Source of the DNA: Altererythrobacter sp. B11
GTDB lineage: Bacteria > Pseudomonadota > Alphaproteobacteria > Sphingomonadales > Sphingomonadaceae
Length of the DNA: 64,000 nt
Assembly (NCBI RefSeq): GCF_003569745.1
Contig: NZ_AP018498.1
Location: forward strand, 3,511,001-3,575,000
Direction of reading: 5' to 3'
Below are positions 33,746 to 44,330 of the stretch, one piece after another. The notes below the pieces were generated by a model, which worked only from the letters and a program-made list of their open reading frames with translations, was not told where the DNA came from and made no database searches. A program made the translations under genes and the position numbers. Positions within the stretch are counted from its first letter, which is position 1. The number at the start of each line of letters is the position of its first letter.

Positions 33746-36700
33746 ATGAAGACCATCTCAATCCGCAAGTGCATGCTGGCTGGCGCCGGCCTGCCCGCGA
33801 TCGCGCTGCTCGGCGCAGGCGCTTTCGCCGCACCGGCATATGCGCAGGACGTTCCGTGCGATCCTGCCACCGAAGCAGACTGCCCGCCCACCGGCGAGGC
33901 GATCATCGTCACCGGTTCGCGCATCGCGTCGCCCACCGTCGAATCCGCAGCACCGCTGCAGATCATCGATTCCGGCCAGATCGAGAATGCGGGTGTCACC
34001 AACATCCAGGAGCTGCTGCTCGAAAACCCGGTGTTCGGTACGCCGGCGCTCAGCCGCACCAACTCCGCGTTCCTCACTTCTGGCACGGGCGTTGCGACGG
34101 TCGATCTGCGCGACCTTGGTTCGGACCGCACTCTGGTGCTGATCAACGGCCGCCGTGTGGTCGCCAGCGTCGCGAACTCCTCGATCGTTGACCTCAACGT
34201 GATCCCGACCCAGTTCATCGACCGGGTGGATGTCCTCACCGGCGGCGCATCGTCGCTTTACGGTTCCGACGCCGTCGCGGGCGTGGTGAACTTCGTGTAC
34301 AAGAAGGACTTCGAAGGCATCGAAGCCAATGCGCAATATGGCATCACCGAAGAGGGTGATGACGAGCGCTACCAGGCGAACGTGACCGCCGGCACCAACT
34401 TCAGCGACGACCGCGGCAACATCATGGTGCACTTCGGCTATTCGAAGGAAAAGGGCGTTCTCTCGCGTCAGCGGAGCAACACCTACACCGACGACACTTC
34501 GCTGATGGCTCTCACCGGCGACCCCGCTGACTGGGGCGTGTCGGAAGCGCCATTCTATTCCAGCTTCGCACCTGGCGGCACGTTCTTCTCCGGGGACTAT
34601 GCCTTCACCTACGGTCCGGACGGTGCGCTGCAGCCTTGCACCGCGACCAATGGGACCTCCTGCACGAGCGACCTCGGCACCGGTTCGGGCCCGACGGGCT
34701 TCAATCGTCAGTATTATCGCACCATCGCAGTGCCGGTGGAACGCTACCTGTTCGCGGCCTCGGGCGATTACGAGCTGACGAACAACCTCAACTTCTTCTT
34801 TGAGGGTACCTACAACCGCACCTCGTCCTCGCGGATCATCGAGCCCTTCGCGCTCGCTTCCGACGGCTCCACGGGCATCTATCCCTCCTCCGGCGTGATG
34901 CCGATCGAGAACTACGCGACTGGCGACTTCAACGACGACGGCATCCTCGAGCGTCAGCTGTTTGTGAACCCGGTGGTGCCCGGCGCAATCGCAGCGCAGG
35001 CAACAGACACGGATGGCGACGGTCTGCGTGACATCGGCTTCTCGCGTCGCCTCGTGGAGTTCGGCCCTCGCAGCGGCAGCACCGATCGCGACTTCTATCG
35101 CTTCGTGGTCGGCTTCGACGGCACGCTGCTGGAAGACCGCTTCCGCTGGGACGTGAGCTACAACTTCGGCCAGGTGAAGGAAAACCAGGTCTCCAACGGC
35201 CAGGTCAACGTCGTGAACTTCCGTGACGCTCTGGCGGTTCGCCAGGACGTGCTGGACGAAAACGGCAATGGCTCCACGGATGACTCGATCTGCATCAACG
35301 CCGAAGCTCGCGCGAATGGCTGCGTGCCGATCAACATCTTCGGCGCCGGCAACATCTCGCAGGCCGCGATCGATTACATCACGGCGCAGGGCACCTATCA
35401 GACCAGCATCAAGCAGCAGGTTCTGCAGGGCAACATCTCCGGCGCACTGTTCGACCTTCCGGCCGGTCCGCTGGGCCTCGCACTGGGCGTGGAGTATCGC
35501 TCCGAAGATTCGTACTCGGACAATGACGCGCTCACCAACGCAGGCCTGAATGCCGGCAACAAGCTCCCCGACACGGCGGGCAGCTTCGACGTGCTGGAAG
35601 GCTACGCCGAAGTGAAGGTGCCGATCCTTGCCGACATGTCCTTCTTCGAACTGCTCGAAGTGGGCGGCGCGGTCCGCGTGGCTGACTATTCCACCGTCGG
35701 TACCGTCACCAGCTGGAACGTGACCGGCACCTGGATGCCCGTTAGCGATCTGCGCATCCGCGGCACCTATGCTCGCTCTGTTCGCGCTCCGAACATCGGC
35801 GAGCTTTATGCCGGCCTGTCGCAGACCTTCCCGAGCGGCCTGACCGATCCTTGTGAAGGCATCGGTGCCACGGGCGGCGGCGCACTGGGTGACAACTGCC
35901 GTGCCGCTCCTGGCGTGGCCGCGAACATCGCCGCCAATGGAGAGTTCACGCTGTCGCAGAGCGACATTCAGGGCATTAGCGGCTTCAATGGCGGCAACCC
36001 GAACCTGAACGAGGAAACTGCCACCTCGTGGACGGTCGGCGCCGTGATCAATCCGCGTTCGCTGGGTCTCGGCAATGCGACCCTCACCGTCGATTATTTC
36101 AACTACAAAATCGACGACGTGATCGCCTCCTTCGGTCGCCAGTTCAGCCTGGCGCAGTGCTACGGCGAAGGGAACAGCACGTTCTGTGACCTGATCACCC
36201 GTCGCCCGTCAGCGACGGCGACCAACTCGTCCGGCTCCATCGAGTTCATCAACGCGCTCTCCGTGAACGCCGCGGTGCTCAAGACCCAGGGCCTCGACGT
36301 GGTGGGTACCTACAGCACGTCGGTCGGCATGATGTCGGGTGATCGCCTCGCGCTGCGTGGCTCTTACACGCACCTGTTCGAATACGACTACTTCCAGCTG
36401 GAAGGCGCTCCTGCCGACCCGCAGGACGGCGAGATCGGCACTGCCGCCGATCGCTTCACCGCGAACGCTGCTTACTCGACGGACAACTTCAAGGTGTCCT
36501 TCACCGGCACGTTCATCGGCAAGTCGTATGAAGACGATCAGTTCTGCATTGCCTATGACCTTGACCCCAAGTGCGTCTCGGTCCCGGCCCAGTTCTATCT
36601 GGACATGCAGTCGTCGGTGTATGTGAACCGTGCGGTCGAGGTGTACTTCGGCATCGACAACCTGCTGGACAACAGCGCGCCGAACATCCTGTCGAACACG

Positions 36701-36790
36701 ACCTTCAACACCACCGGCACCGACACCGCCGCGGACGTTTACGATCCGTTCGGCCGTCGCTTCTACACCGGTGTGCGCCTGAAGTTCTAA
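33746..36790 (+). CDS. TonB-dependent receptor
   Basis: A 1,014-residue outer-membrane receptor. The signal peptide ends at APAYA (about residue 33). The plug domain follows, with the TonB-box-like EAIIVTGSRI, the blocks DLRDLGSDRTLVLINGRR and DRVDVLTGGASSLYGSDAVAG, typical of the large sphingomonad receptor group. The rest is a beta barrel ending in the aromatic C-terminal signal (YTGVRLKF). These receptors import siderophores, vitamins or oligosaccharides; no neighbour reveals the ligand. Codon use differs from neighbours, with many more CGT, GCT and GTT codons, as expected for a highly expressed gene. A strong terminator follows. Confidence 0.93.
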   Translation: MKTISIRKCMLAGAGLPAIALLGAGAFAAPAYAQDVPCDPATEADCPPTGEAIIVTGSRIASPTVESAAPLQIIDSGQIENAGVTNIQELLLENPVFGTPALSRTNSAFLTSGTGVATVDLRDLGSDRTLVLINGRRVVASVANSSIVDLNVIPTQFIDRVDVLTGGASSLYGSDAVAGVVNFVYKKDFEGIEANAQYGITEEGDDERYQANVTAGTNFSDDRGNIMVHFGYSKEKGVLSRQRSNTYTDDTSLMALTGDPADWGVSEAPFYSSFAPGGTFFSGDYAFTYGPDGALQPCTATNGTSCTSDLGTGSGPTGFNRQYYRTIAVPVERYLFAASGDYELTNNLNFFFEGTYNRTSSSRIIEPFALASDGSTGIYPSSGVMPIENYATGDFNDDGILERQLFVNPVVPGAIAAQATDTDGDGLRDIGFSRRLVEFGPRSGSTDRDFYRFVVGFDGTLLEDRFRWDVSYNFGQVKENQVSNGQVNVVNFRDALAVRQDVLDENGNGSTDDSICINAEARANGCVPINIFGAGNISQAAIDYITAQGTYQTSIKQQVLQGNISGALFDLPAGPLGLALGVEYRSEDSYSDNDALTNAGLNAGNKLPDTAGSFDVLEGYAEVKVPILADMSFFELLEVGGAVRVADYSTVGTVTSWNVTGTWMPVSDLRIRGTYARSVRAPNIGELYAGLSQTFPSGLTDPCEGIGATGGGALGDNCRAAPGVAANIAANGEFTLSQSDIQGISGFNGGNPNLNEETATSWTVGAVINPRSLGLGNATLTVDYFNYKIDDVIASFGRQFSLAQCYGEGNSTFCDLITRRPSATATNSSGSIEFINALSVNAAVLKTQGLDVVGTYSTSVGMMSGDRLALRGSYTHLFEYDYFQLEGAPADPQDGEIGTAADRFTANAAYSTDNFKVSFTGTFIGKSYEDDQFCIAYDLDPKCVSVPAQFYLDMQSSVYVNRAVEVYFGIDNLLDNSAPNILSNTTFNTTGTDTAADVYDPFGRRFYTGVRLKF

Positions 36791-36816
36791 GGCGAACAGG
36801 CAATAGCCACTTAGAA

Positions 36817-36848
36817 GGGCGGCGGCAGTTGATGCCGCCGCCCTTTTT
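36817..36848 (+). terminator. Rho-independent terminator of the TonB-dependent receptor
   Basis: GGGCGGCGGC-AGTTGAT-GCCGCCGCCC is a perfect 10-bp stem with a 7-base loop, followed by TTTTT. It lies 27 bases after the receptor stop and before the small secreted protein gene, so that gene is likely transcribed separately or by read-through. Confidence 0.93.
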
Positions 36849-36865
36849 ATTTACAATCGGCGACT

Positions 36866-37150
36866 ATGAAAAAGACGATCACCGCCCTGTTCGGCATCAC
36901 GCTGCTTGCCACGGCGACGCCGGCTCTTCTCGCTCAGTCGAAGGAGCCACAGAAGAAAAAGAAGGATGAGGCTTCCGAGCGAGTCGATCCGGATGCGATG
37001 AAGTGCAAATATCAGACGCTACTGGACAGCCGCATTCCGCAAAAGGTGTGCCACACCAATGCCGAATGGGCCGAGCAGGCGCGCTTCGAAGAGGAACAGC
37101 GGCGCTCGGATCGCCTGACGAGAACCTGCAATGGCGAGGGGCCCTGCTGA
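36866..37150 (+). CDS. Small secreted Cys protein of unknown function
   Basis: A 94-residue protein: signal peptide (MKKTITALFGITLLATATPA, cleavage near LLAQ), a Lys-rich stretch, then a conserved core with Cys47 and Cys62 (CKYQTLLDSRIPQKVCHTNAEW region) and a Cys pair at the end (Cys88, Cys94). The pattern Cys-x(7)-SRIP-x2-VC-x-T-x-x-EW occurs in many small exported sphingomonad and Caulobacter proteins that lack a known role; that statement is from memory. It follows the receptor terminator. The disulfide Cys47-Cys62 is inferred. Confidence 0.7.
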   Translation: MKKTITALFGITLLATATPALLAQSKEPQKKKKDEASERVDPDAMKCKYQTLLDSRIPQKVCHTNAEWAEQARFEEEQRRSDRLTRTCNGEGPC

Positions 37151-37296
37151 GGGCAATCAGCCCAAGCCGAACCTGTCCTGACTCCCAAGCCGCCGAAGAT
37201 ACGCTCTCAGACAGGTCTGCCGCGGCATAGCATCACCTATCCGCAGCGCTGGTGGCCGCATCGGGCGCCTCCGCGGCACCCGATGCACTCCACCCA

Positions 37297-39876
<2,580 letters not shown>

Positions 39877-39906
39877 GAACTGCCCCTCAAACTGGTGTCC
39901 TCGGAT

Positions 39907-39934
39907 AGATAGTGTTGCACTTTAGACACACAAG
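39907..39934 (-). promoter_or_regulatory. Candidate RpoH (sigma-32) promoter of clpB
   Basis: On the minus strand CTTG (39934-39931) is followed after 17 bases by ACTATCT (39913-39907). Alphaproteobacterial RpoH promoters have CTTG-N17-CYTATNT, so six of seven -10 positions match. The start point would lie about 24 bases before the clpB ATG. This fits the known heat control of clpB; the assignment is by eye. Confidence 0.6.
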
Positions 39935-40053
39935 ATCGGCCGGTACGAATTTTCTGCGGCATGCGGGGACGTGAATAGGCGGCCCGCGGCGCCCGGACAC
40001 CTCGTGGTTATGCGGAGCCGGCGGAGTTGGCGAGGAAGGCCTGAGGTGGGACG

Positions 40054-40090
40054 TTGCGCGGGATTCCCGCCTGCGCGGGAATGACGAGGG
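40054..40090. repeat. Extragenic palindrome type B, copy 1
   Basis: Contains the perfect stem-loop ATTCCCGC-CTGC-GCGGGAAT (40063-40082) flanked by TTGCGCGGG and GACGAGGG. Copy 2 lies 107 bases further on. The element is in the gap between clpB and the pmtA-like gene. Confidence 0.85.
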
Positions 40091-40116
40091 ACGGGGCACC
40101 CGCTCGTCCAACCAAG

Positions 40117-40149
40117 CCCGCTCATCCTGAGCTTGTCGAAGGATGCGCA
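40117..40149. repeat. Extragenic palindrome type A, copy 1
   Basis: Stem CATCCT (40123-40128) pairs with AGGATG (40140-40145) around the conserved loop GAGCTTGTCGA. The stretch just before it (40098-40108) repeats the left arm CCCGCTCGTCC once more, as a broken copy. Copy 2 lies exactly 100 bases further on. Confidence 0.85.
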
Positions 40150-40160
40150 CGGCGCCGGTC

Positions 40161-40197
40161 TTGCGCGGGGTTCCCGCCTTCGCGGGAATGACGAAGG
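40161..40197. repeat. Extragenic palindrome type B, copy 2
   Basis: GTTCCCGC-CTTC-GCGGGAAT (40170-40189), same arrangement and flanks as copy 1 with one G-T pair at the outer end and a changed loop. Confidence 0.85.
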
Positions 40198-40216
40198 AGG
40201 GGGCTGCACAACCGCT

Positions 40217-40249
40217 CCCGCTCATCCTGAGCCTGTCGAAGGATGCGCG
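40217..40249. repeat. Extragenic palindrome type A, copy 2
   Basis: Same CATCCT/AGGATG stem as copy 1, with a single loop change (CTTG to CCTG). Together with B2 it forms the second half of a B-A-B-A array. Confidence 0.85.
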
Positions 40250-40336
40250 CCAACCTGCCCCAAACCCAGCCCATAACACAATTCAGACGCGGCCATGTCG
40301 CGCAGGTGAAACATAGTTCGCGCAATAGCGGTCCTC

Positions 40337-40996
40337 ATGGCTTCAAGAGCAAGTAATTGCGAAATGCAGACGGAAGGTGTGGCAGCGGCCTATGACCGTT
40401 GGGCGCCCGTTTACGACATGGTTTTCGGCAAGGTGTTCACCACCGGCCGGAGCGAATCCATTGCGGCGGCCGAAAAGATCGGCGGCCGGGTGCTGGAAGT
40501 TGGCGTGGGCACGGGCATATCATTGCCACAATACAGCCGCGAAACCCGGCTGGTGGGCGTGGATATCGCCGATGCCATGCTGGACAAGGCGCGGGAGCGG
40601 AAGGCGCGGCTGGGGCTCGACAATGTCGAACAGATTGCGGTGATGGATGCCGAGGCGCTGACCTTCCCGGATGACAGCTTCGATGTGGTGGTGGCGCAAT
40701 ATGTCGTCACCGCAGTGCCCAACCCGGAAGCGGCGCTGGACGAATTCGCCCGCGTGGTGCGCCCCGGCGGGGAAATCGTGATCACCACCCGCATCGGCGC
40801 CGGCGACGGGCTGCGCGGGCGCATCGAAAAGGCACTGATGCCGATCACCAGCAGGCTGGGCTGGCGCACGGAATTTCCGTGGAGCCGCTACGAGGCGTGG
40901 GTCGCGCGCAATGGCACGGTGGAGTTGGCCGAGCACCGCCCGCTGCCGCCGCTCGGGCACTTTTCGCTGGTGCGTTACCGGAAGAAACCGGCCTGA
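40337..40996 (+). CDS. pmtA: SAM-dependent methyltransferase, PmtA-like (phosphatidylethanolamine N-methyltransferase)
   Basis: A 219-residue class I methyltransferase. The SAM-binding motif is LEVGVGTG (residues 53-60), followed by the acidic end of strand 2 (VGVDIADAML), motif II (VMDAEALTF) and VVVAQYVVTAVPNPEAAL, where the family of bacterial PE methyltransferases has a similar block. Such enzymes convert phosphatidylethanolamine to phosphatidylcholine or its monomethyl forms. Psd, the enzyme that makes PE, is encoded 3 kb downstream, which supports the assignment. No strong ribosome site precedes ATG 40337. A general methyltransferase role cannot be excluded. Confidence 0.75.
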   Translation: MASRASNCEMQTEGVAAAYDRWAPVYDMVFGKVFTTGRSESIAAAEKIGGRVLEVGVGTGISLPQYSRETRLVGVDIADAMLDKARERKARLGLDNVEQIAVMDAEALTFPDDSFDVVVAQYVVTAVPNPEAALDEFARVVRPGGEIVITTRIGAGDGLRGRIEKALMPITSRLGWRTEFPWSRYEAWVARNGTVELAEHRPLPPLGHFSLVRYRKKPA

Positions 40997-41031
40997 GGGG
41001 GCCGGCGGATCGTTTTTGGACGGAGTTTGGA

Positions 41032-41634
41032 ATGGGCCGTTTTCGCGAGCATCTGGCGGAGCAGCGCTGGGACGACCACCGCTACTACCACCACAGCCTG
41101 ATCAACCAGAGCCTGCATTTCGTGAGCGCGGTGACCTTCGTGGTCGCCTATCTCCTGGTGTGGAACTACCCCTGGCTGGCCGCACTGCTGGCCTGGGGCG
41201 TTTCCATGACCACGCGGCAGGCGGGGCACTTCTTCTTCGAACCGAAGGGCTATGACCACGTCAACCAGGCGACGCATGACTATAAGGAAGAGATCAAGGT
41301 GGGCTACAATCTGGCCCGCAAGGTGGTGCTGATGGGCCTGTGGGCGCTGAGCCCGCTGCCGCTGCTGATCGATCCCAGCTTCTTCGGCCTGTTCGTGCCG
41401 CATGCCAACTGGATGGAATTCCTCAAGCATCTGGGCGTGATCTGGCTGTTCCTGGGGATCGGCGGGCTGCTGTTCCGCACGGTGCAGCTGTTCTTCATCC
41501 GCGATGTGGAGACGGGGCTGGTGTGGGCGACCAAGATCATCACCGATCCCTTCAACGACATGAAGCTCTATTGCCGCGCGCCGGCCCAGCTGCTGCGCAA
41601 CCTGCTCGCCTGGCGCCCCGCCACGCGGGGCTGA
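41032..41634 (+). CDS. Mpo1/DUF962-like integral membrane protein
   Basis: A 200-residue membrane protein. The N-terminal motif YHHSLINQSLH (His20, His21, Asn25, His29) and the later RQAGHFFFEPKG (Gln63, Gly65, His66, Phe69, Glu70) match the spacing of the DUF962 family motifs HHxxxNxxxH and QxxGHxxFE. Yeast Mpo1 of that family is an iron-dependent dioxygenase acting on 2-hydroxy fatty acids from phytosphingosine breakdown. At least four hydrophobic segments are seen. It lies 35 bases after the PmtA-like gene, so the two may share a transcript. The start is ATG 41032 with GGACGGAG upstream; an open frame reaching further upstream overlaps PmtA. Function by motif only. Confidence 0.5.
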   Translation: MGRFREHLAEQRWDDHRYYHHSLINQSLHFVSAVTFVVAYLLVWNYPWLAALLAWGVSMTTRQAGHFFFEPKGYDHVNQATHDYKEEIKVGYNLARKVVLMGLWALSPLPLLIDPSFFGLFVPHANWMEFLKHLGVIWLFLGIGGLLFRTVQLFFIRDVETGLVWATKIITDPFNDMKLYCRAPAQLLRNLLAWRPATRG

Positions 41635-41704
41635 TCCGGCGATCGTGCTGGCGCCAGCCGCGCCGCGGGCACCCGACAGCGGGCTCGCGGCGCGCGCCGT
41701 CTCG

Positions 41705-43369
41705 TCAGACCCGCGGGCCTTTCCGATGCGCCAGCATTTCGCGCAGCACCCGGCGCCGCAGCGCCTTGTCGTCTGCCCCCTCGGGCGCGGTGAACCAGCC
41801 ATCGGCCGCTGCGGCGCGCGCCGCCGCCATGTAGCGATCGGCCACTTCGGCGAACTCCGTCTCGCCATAGGCGAAGCTGAAGATGAAGCGGCCGGTGCCC
41901 GTCCACCCCAGCGCCAGCCCCTCGGCGCGAAGGTAATATTGAAACATCCAGTTGTAGCGCGAAGGTGCAGTGTAGAAGGTGCTCCACACCGTGCCGAGAT
42001 TGGCGATGCGGGGGGAAAGCCCTTCCGCCTCCAGCCGCGCGTTCAACCCGGCGGCGCGGGCGTTCCACTTTTCGTCCAGTCCCTCATACAGCGCCCCCCC
42101 CTCCGGCGATTCCATATGGCGCAGGAAGGCGTCCATCGCCCCCATCACATAGGGGTGCGAGTTGAAGGTGCCGCGCGCGAAGCAGATGTCCGCCGGCCGA
42201 TCCTCGCGATAGCGCTTCATCAGATCGGCCCGGCCTGCCAGCACACCCACGGGCAAGCCGCCGCCCAGCGTCTTGCCATAGGTCATCATGTCGGGGCGGA
42301 TGCCGAAATATTCGCAGGCCCCGCCGGGCGCCAGACGGAAGCCGGTGAACACCTCGTCCACGATCAGGCATGCCCCCACTTTTGTACAAACCGTGCGGAG
42401 GCGTTGCAGCCAATGTGCATAGGCTTCGCGGTCGACGCCCGCGCGGCGGCTGGAATCGACCAGCGCGCTGTCCCCCGGCGCGCCCTTGTTCGGGTGCATG
42501 GCCTGCAGCGGATTGACCAGCACACAGGCAATATTCCTGCGCGTTTCCAGAACCTTGAGCGTTTCCTCGCTCATATCCGCCAGCGTGTATGTGCGGTCCG
42601 CCGGCACCGGATTGCCGATGCCCGGCTGCACATCGCCCCACCAGCCGTGATAGGCGCCGGCGAAGCGAACCACCCGGTCGCGCCCGGTGTGATAGCGCGC
42701 CAGCCGCACCGCCTGCATCACCGCTTCGGTGCCGGACATGTGGAAGCTCACCGCATCCATGCCGCTTATCGCCTTGATTCTGCGGACATTGTCCGCCGTC
42801 ACCGGATGCAGTCCGCCCAGCAGCGGGCCGAGATCCTCCACCCTGCGCGCCCCTTCAGCGATCAGCGCCTTGTAGGCATCGGTGCCGAGCAGATTGACCC
42901 CATAGGAGCCGGTGAGATCGTAGAACTGATTGCCGTCGAGGTCGGTCAGCATAACCCCTCGGGATGCCTCGTAGAAACTCCCCGAGGGCAACGCCTCGCG
43001 GGCGATGCGGCTGAACTGGAAGGGGATGCGGTAACGCCCGGTGAAGTCGATGTCTGGGATGGAATCCTTCATCTCCGCGCTCAGCGCGGCACTCCTGGGA
43101 AAGCGCTGATGGAACAGCTCCGAAAGCCGTGCGAAGCCCGCCTCGCGCCGCGCGACCACCTCAGGCGGCGCGCCGTCGGCCGCGAAAAAGCCTTTCCGGT
43201 CATACTCGTAGAACGGGATGAGCGAGGCCATGCGCTTGGCCATGCGGACATGGCCGGTGAGCGAGCGATGCTTCGCGCGCGACAGGCGCAGCCTTTCCCG
43301 CCCCTTCTTTGCCGCCCAAACCGCCGCCGCCGCCCCCGCGATCCCGGCCAGCCACGTCCCATTCGCCAT
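41705..43369 (-). CDS. Membrane-anchored class III PLP enzyme (glutamate-1-semialdehyde aminomutase-like)
   Basis: A 554-residue fold-type I PLP protein. Residues 1-20 look like a membrane anchor (WLAGIAGAAAAVWAA) followed by basic residues, then about 100 residues of unrecognised sequence, then the class III fold. Cofactor motifs are SGTEAVMQA (from 212), Tyr240-His241 with GWWGD, Asp338 in VDEVFTGFRL and the PLP lysine Lys366 in TYGKTLGGGLPVG. GSAM-type enzymes have this pattern, but the N-terminal extension and the location beside psd are unusual. HemL has about 430 residues and no anchor, so another substrate is likely. It is divergent from psd (44-bp gap) and convergent with the Mpo1-like gene. 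Confidence 0.75.
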   Translation of the reverse strand: MANGTWLAGIAGAAAAVWAAKKGRERLRLSRAKHRSLTGHVRMAKRMASLIPFYEYDRKGFFAADGAPPEVVARREAGFARLSELFHQRFPRSAALSAEMKDSIPDIDFTGRYRIPFQFSRIAREALPSGSFYEASRGVMLTDLDGNQFYDLTGSYGVNLLGTDAYKALIAEGARRVEDLGPLLGGLHPVTADNVRRIKAISGMDAVSFHMSGTEAVMQAVRLARYHTGRDRVVRFAGAYHGWWGDVQPGIGNPVPADRTYTLADMSEETLKVLETRRNIACVLVNPLQAMHPNKGAPGDSALVDSSRRAGVDREAYAHWLQRLRTVCTKVGACLIVDEVFTGFRLAPGGACEYFGIRPDMMTYGKTLGGGLPVGVLAGRADLMKRYREDRPADICFARGTFNSHPYVMGAMDAFLRHMESPEGGALYEGLDEKWNARAAGLNARLEAEGLSPRIANLGTVWSTFYTAPSRYNWMFQYYLRAEGLALGWTGTGRFIFSFAYGETEFAEVADRYMAAARAAAADGWFTAPEGADDKALRRRVLREMLAHRKGPRV

Positions 43370-43413
43370 CTGCGTTCCTTCACCGCGCGGCCCCCCGCGC
43401 CGGAGGCAGCCGC

Positions 43414-44280
43414 ATGAGCCTGCGCGCCTCCCTTCGGACAGTTTTGGGTCAGGAGAATGTCAATTTCCTGCTCACCAATCGCATCCCGCGCCACGCACTC
43501 ACCCGCTTCATGGGCTGGTTCAGCAAGATCGAACTGCCCCCGGTCAGGGCCGCTTCCATCGCCGCGTGGAAGCTGTTCTGCGATGTCGACATGGCCGATG
43601 CAAAACCGGCGAAATACCGCAGCCTGCACGCCGCCTTCATCCGCGAATTGCGCGAAGGGGCGCGGCAGGTCGATCCCGATCCTGCGGTGATTGCCGCGCC
43701 CTGCGATGCCATCGTCGGCGCCTTCGGCCGGATCGCGGATGGCATGGCCTTGCAGATCAAGGGCTTCCCCTATCCGATCGCCGACCTGCTCGGTTCGGAG
43801 GCCGAGGCGCACGCCTTCCGCGATGGCTGGTTCGTCACCATGCGGCTGACCGCCGGCATGTATCACCGCTTCCACGCGCCGCATGATCTCACGGTGGAGC
43901 AAGTCCGCTATATCTCCGGCGATACGTGGAATGTGAACCCGATCGCGCTCAAGCGGATCGAGCGGCTGTTCTGCAAGAACGAGCGCGCGCCGATCACCGT
44001 GCGGCTCGATGCCGATGGCAGCCGGATGGTGCTGGTGCCGGTGGCCGCGGTGCTGGTGGCCAGCATCCGCCTGCCGTGGTTCGACGCGGAGCGGAACCTG
44101 CGTGCAGGGGGCGAGCGCGCTGCGCCCTGCACCGCCCGCTTCGCCAAGGGGGAGGAGATGGGCTGGTTCGAGCATGGCTCCACCATCGTCGCCATCGCGC
44201 CGCCCGATTACCGGCCGGTGGCGGAGCTGCACGAGGGGCGCCGCATCCGCATGGGCGAGGCGCTGATGCGCATGGGCTGA
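43414..44280 (+). CDS. psd: Phosphatidylserine decarboxylase (archaetidylserine decarboxylase type)
   Basis: A 288-residue pyruvoyl-dependent decarboxylase that makes phosphatidylethanolamine. The self-cleavage site is the FEHGSTIVAI motif, with cleavage expected between Gly255 and Ser256. His154 lies in YHRFHAP, a conserved block, and LTRFMGWFSKIELP near residue 29 is the membrane-associated start typical of bacterial Psd. GGAGG is seven bases before ATG 43414. Open frame extends upstream, antisense to the PLP enzyme gene. A methyltransferase for PE lies 3 kb upstream. Confidence 0.92.
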   Translation: MSLRASLRTVLGQENVNFLLTNRIPRHALTRFMGWFSKIELPPVRAASIAAWKLFCDVDMADAKPAKYRSLHAAFIRELREGARQVDPDPAVIAAPCDAIVGAFGRIADGMALQIKGFPYPIADLLGSEAEAHAFRDGWFVTMRLTAGMYHRFHAPHDLTVEQVRYISGDTWNVNPIALKRIERLFCKNERAPITVRLDADGSRMVLVPVAAVLVASIRLPWFDAERNLRAGGERAAPCTARFAKGEEMGWFEHGSTIVAIAPPDYRPVAELHEGRRIRMGEALMRMG

Positions 44281-44330
44281 GCGGCCAAACGCCCGCTGGC
44301 AAAGCGGCGGCGCCGTGATAGAAAGCGGCC

